Source: Pelagilacustribacter sp045567335
GTDB taxonomy: Bacteria > Pseudomonadota > Alphaproteobacteria > Pelagibacterales > Pelagibacteraceae
Direction of reading: 5' to 3'
Length of the DNA: 64,000 bases
NCBI GenBank assembly: GCA_045567335.1
Contig: JBJLCZ010000006.1
Span: forward strand, 11,199 to 75,198
Shown piece after piece: positions 62,214-64,000 of the stretch (position 1 is its first letter; each line of letters starts with the position of its first letter). The notes beneath the pieces were generated by a model. The model was not told where the DNA came from and made no database searches. It was given only the letters and a program-made list of their open reading frames with translations. The translations under genes were made by a program, and so were the position numbers.

Positions 62214-62951
62214 CTATTTATCTAAATTTCCCCAGTCTTCTTCACCGGAACTTGTAGAATTGTTAATCTTATTTTCCCTGTCTTGCAAATAAACACTTTT
62301 CATTGATGAATAAATGTCTAGTGAATTTTTTTCTAAACTTTCAAAATTTGCCATGTTATCTCCTCTAAAATCTATTGTCGAAGCTCCTTTAACAGTAAAA
62401 TAATCTAATTTACTTCCTGAGATACCAAGCATTTCTTTTTCTCTCCAAGTTACTAATGAAAATGGATCAACAAAAGAGTCAGCAACCATTCCAAATGAAT
62501 CTCTTACTGTTGTTGGTCCTAATATTGGCAATACAAAATAACATCCCGAGTTAACTCCATAAGTTCCAAGAGTTTGTCCTATATCTTCTTTTTGAGCTTC
62601 TAAACCAAGTGCCGCAGCTGGATTACCAAATCCTAAAATTCCTACCGTAGTGTTTATTAAAAAACTGCCTACAGCATCTCCTGTTCCCCTCAAATCTCCT
62701 TGTAATAAATAATTTGGTATTGAAAGCAAGGTAGCAATATTGGAAGTAAAATTTCCTGTGCCTTTTTTAATCGGTTCAGGAAGTTTATTGTACCCTAAAG
62801 CAATCGGTTTAAGCACTGCTTTATCAACACCCATATTAAATTTAAAAATAGCTCTACTTGTCTTTTCAAAACATTCTTCATTAGCTTTAACGCTTGAGGA
62901 GAAAATAAAAAAGATAGTTGAAAAAATAATTAAAATGTTTTTGTTTGTCAT
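62214..62951 (-). CDS. mlaA: MlaA-like outer-membrane lipid-transport protein
   Basis: MlaA (VacJ) takes mislocalised phospholipid from the outer leaflet of the outer membrane and hands it to MlaC. Recognisable are FNMGVDKAVLKPIALGYNKLPEPIKKGTGNFTSNI, LLQGDLRG, and ETGNTY-like GQTLGTYGVNSGCYFVLPILGPTTVRDSFGMVAD. It has 245 residues. The signal peptide ends near SVKA-NE and no lipobox cysteine follows, so it is probably not a lipoprotein, unlike E. coli MlaA. It pairs with mlaC downstream. Confidence 0.92.
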   Translation of the reverse strand: MTNKNILIIFSTIFFIFSSSVKANEECFEKTSRAIFKFNMGVDKAVLKPIALGYNKLPEPIKKGTGNFTSNIATLLSIPNYLLQGDLRGTGDAVGSFLINTTVGILGFGNPAAALGLEAQKEDIGQTLGTYGVNSGCYFVLPILGPTTVRDSFGMVADSFVDPFSLVTWREKEMLGISGSKLDYFTVKGASTIDFRGDNMANFESLEKNSLDIYSSMKSVYLQDRENKINNSTSSGEEDWGNLDK

Positions 62952-63061
62952 ACCTTTGCTATATATAGAAATTGAATTTATATTCCATAAAAATCATCTC
63001 AATAATTAAGAAGATTTTAAAGTTTAATTTGTCTTAGTTTTCTAATAATATAGCCAAAAAA

Positions 63062-63784
63062 ATGAAATTAAAAATAGATCTTTCTAAAAATTGCTCAAAA
63101 AACATAAGAAAAACAGCAAATATTAAATTTATTATTATTCATTATACGGGAATGCAATCTAAGCGTGCATCTATTGAACGTTTGAAGAGTAAAATTCACA
63201 AAGTAAGTTGCCATTATCTTATAGATAGAAAAGGTCAAATAATTCAAATGGTTCCAGATAATAAAGTAGCTTGGCATGCTGGCTTATCTAAATGGAAGAA
63301 TTTTAAAAATTTAAACGATTGTTCTATTGGGATCGAGTTAGTGAACAGAGGACTTAAATTTGGATATCAAAATTTTTCTTCGCCTCAAATCAAAAAACTA
63401 ATTTTACTTTGCAATATTATTAAAAAAAAATATCAAATAAAAAATTCAAATATATTATCCCATTCAGATGTAGCACCTTTGAGAAAAACTGATCCTGGAG
63501 AAAAATTTCCTTGGTTCAAGTTGAAAATAAAAGGACTTGGTATTTGGTACCCAAAGAAATTAAAACAATTTTCGGACTTAAGTAAAATTAAAACTAGAAA
63601 AGTTTTTTTTGATAATTTACATAAAATTGGGTATCGGTATTTTAATAAAAATAAAACGTCTAATCGAGACAGACTAGTTATTAAAGCATTTCAGAGACGG
63701 TTTATTCAAGATCGGATAGATGGAAAAATTAGTCAAAAATGTCTTCAAATAAGCCATTATTTAGCAGTAAAAAGTAAAAATTAA
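63062..63784 (+). CDS. N-acetylmuramoyl-L-alanine amidase (AmiD/AmpD type)
   Basis: This zinc amidase cuts the bond between muramic acid and the peptide of peptidoglycan. The first zinc ligand is H27 in IIHYTG, CHYLIDRKGQIIQMVPDNKVAWHAG gives the second region, and SHSDVAPLRKTDPGEKFPW supplies the third ligand and the catalytic lysine. A PG-binding-like tail follows (HKIGYRYF ... VIKAFQRRFI). It has 240 residues and no signal peptide, so it may act in the cytoplasm on recycled muropeptides. Confidence 0.93.
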   Translation: MKLKIDLSKNCSKNIRKTANIKFIIIHYTGMQSKRASIERLKSKIHKVSCHYLIDRKGQIIQMVPDNKVAWHAGLSKWKNFKNLNDCSIGIELVNRGLKFGYQNFSSPQIKKLILLCNIIKKKYQIKNSNILSHSDVAPLRKTDPGEKFPWFKLKIKGLGIWYPKKLKQFSDLSKIKTRKVFFDNLHKIGYRYFNKNKTSNRDRLVIKAFQRRFIQDRIDGKISQKCLQISHYLAVKSKN

Positions 63785-63785
63785 C

Positions 63786-63814
63786 TTGATTTTTTTGGAT
63801 TAAGAACATAAATA
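63786..63814 (+). promoter_or_regulatory. Candidate promoter of the RNase P RNA gene
   Basis: TTGATT at 63786-63791 and TAAATA at 63809-63814 are spaced by 17 bases, and a start about six bases later meets the presumed RNA 5' end. The -10 matches the consensus poorly, so this rests mainly on position. Confidence 0.3.
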
Positions 63815-63819
63815 GTTTA

Positions 63820-64000
63820 GGCCAGAAAGTTGGATAGTCGCTATTAGTTTAGCTAATAGAGGAAAGTCCGGGCTCCATAGGGACACAGTGCCAGTTAATG
63901 GCTGGCGAGGGTGACCTCAGGGACAGTGCCACAGAAAATAAACCGCCTTATCAAGGCAAGGGTGAAACGGTGAGGTAAGAGCTCACCGGTTTTTTGGTAA
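63820..64000 (+). ncRNA. rnpB: RNase P RNA, 5' part, cut by the window end
   Basis: This is the catalytic RNA of RNase P, which trims the 5' ends of tRNAs. The conserved core GAGGAAAGTCCGGGCTCC is at 63858 onwards, followed by ACAGTGCC, the CAGTGCCACAGAAA block, AAACCGCC and AAGGGTGAAACGGTG, then GGTAAGAGCTCACCG near the end. A short P3 hairpin (CTATTAG/CTAATAG at 63841-63859) precedes the core. The 5' end near 63820 is estimated, since its P1 partner strand lies beyond the window. Confidence 0.95.

Noticed and set aside
1..64000. CRISPR arrays, transposons, prophage, rRNA genes and attachment sites
   Set aside because: I found no direct-repeat arrays, transposase or integrase genes, terminal repeats or rRNA motifs anywhere in the window.

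Overview
The window is a gene-dense, strongly AT-rich stretch of chromosome from an alphaproteobacterium. It most likely belongs to the SAR11 / Pelagibacterales lineage. The reasons are the AT-rich codon use (Lys, Asn, Ile and Phe abound), gaps between genes of a few bases or overlaps, genes overlapping at both start and stop codons, and alphaproteobacterial markers: CcrM-type methylase, an MlaA/MlaC pair, the petABC bc1 operon, an lgt / NDUFAF7-like / pgeF cluster, split F0 subunits b and b', and a blh/crt retinal pathway beside the ATP synthase genes. No gap without a gene exceeds about 125 bases. I see no rRNA, transposon, prophage, CRISPR array, toxin module or pseudogene.

Layout. 0.05-8.1 kb (+): rsmE, then an aa3-type cytochrome c oxidase operon (coxB, coxA, ctaB, a 36-residue coxF-like ORF, ctaG, coxC, a SURF1 gene) running into thrC and a peroxiredoxin. 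8.2-20.7 kb (-): one unbroken run of 14 genes, transcribed dciA-like, dsbA-like, smc, atpI-B-E-F'-F, crtI-crtB-crtY-blh, ispH, thrB, rnhA. 20.7-22.8 kb (+): mutY and a FAD monooxygenase. 22.8-25.2 kb (-): ccrM, rnhB and a uracil-DNA glycosylase. 25.2-29.2 kb (+): TPR protein, ispE, tRNA-Gln, CCA-adding enzyme. 29.2-31.0 kb (-): greA, hemF, trmL. 31.0-33.6 kb (+): petABC. 33.6-39.6 kb (-): ychF, pth, rplY, prs, pgeF, NDUFAF7-like, lgt. 39.6-42.3 kb: ubiK-like (+), then an EnvZ-like kinase, OmpR-like regulator and MarR-family regulator (-). 42.3-49.0 kb: ilvE (+), then pgsA, uvrC, folB, a pteridine-reductase-like SDR and uvrB (-). 49.0-57.2 kb: aspC (+), trxB (-), an ELM1-like protein plus a 2OG-Fe(II) oxygenase-like protein (+), carB and carA (-). 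57.3-64.0 kb: yqeY, dnaG, rpoD and a CAT-anticodon tRNA (+), mlaC and mlaA (-), an AmiD/AmpD-like amidase and the 5' part of RNase P RNA (+).

How they work together. The respiratory genes (bc1 complex, cytochrome oxidase and its haem/copper assembly factors, hemF, ubiK-like) build the proton gradient that the F0 genes use. The crt/blh genes make beta-carotene and then retinal, the cofactor of a rhodopsin proton pump. No rhodopsin gene and no crtE lie in the window. Housekeeping blocks cover replication and repair (dnaG, smc, mutY, uvrB, uvrC, two RNases H, uracil-DNA glycosylase, ccrM), translation, nucleotide, amino-acid and folate synthesis, and envelope lipid traffic.

Most of the window is conserved core genome, and I found no clear previously undescribed multi-gene system. 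The points most worth a second look are an SMC protein with no recognisable hinge domain, GANTC sites sitting inside the likely ccrM promoter, a single ATGCAT palindrome that starts two divergent genes, a DnaG primase that has lost zinc ligands, a pteridine-reductase-like enzyme coupled to folB, and an uncharacterised ELM1-like / 2OG-oxygenase pair.
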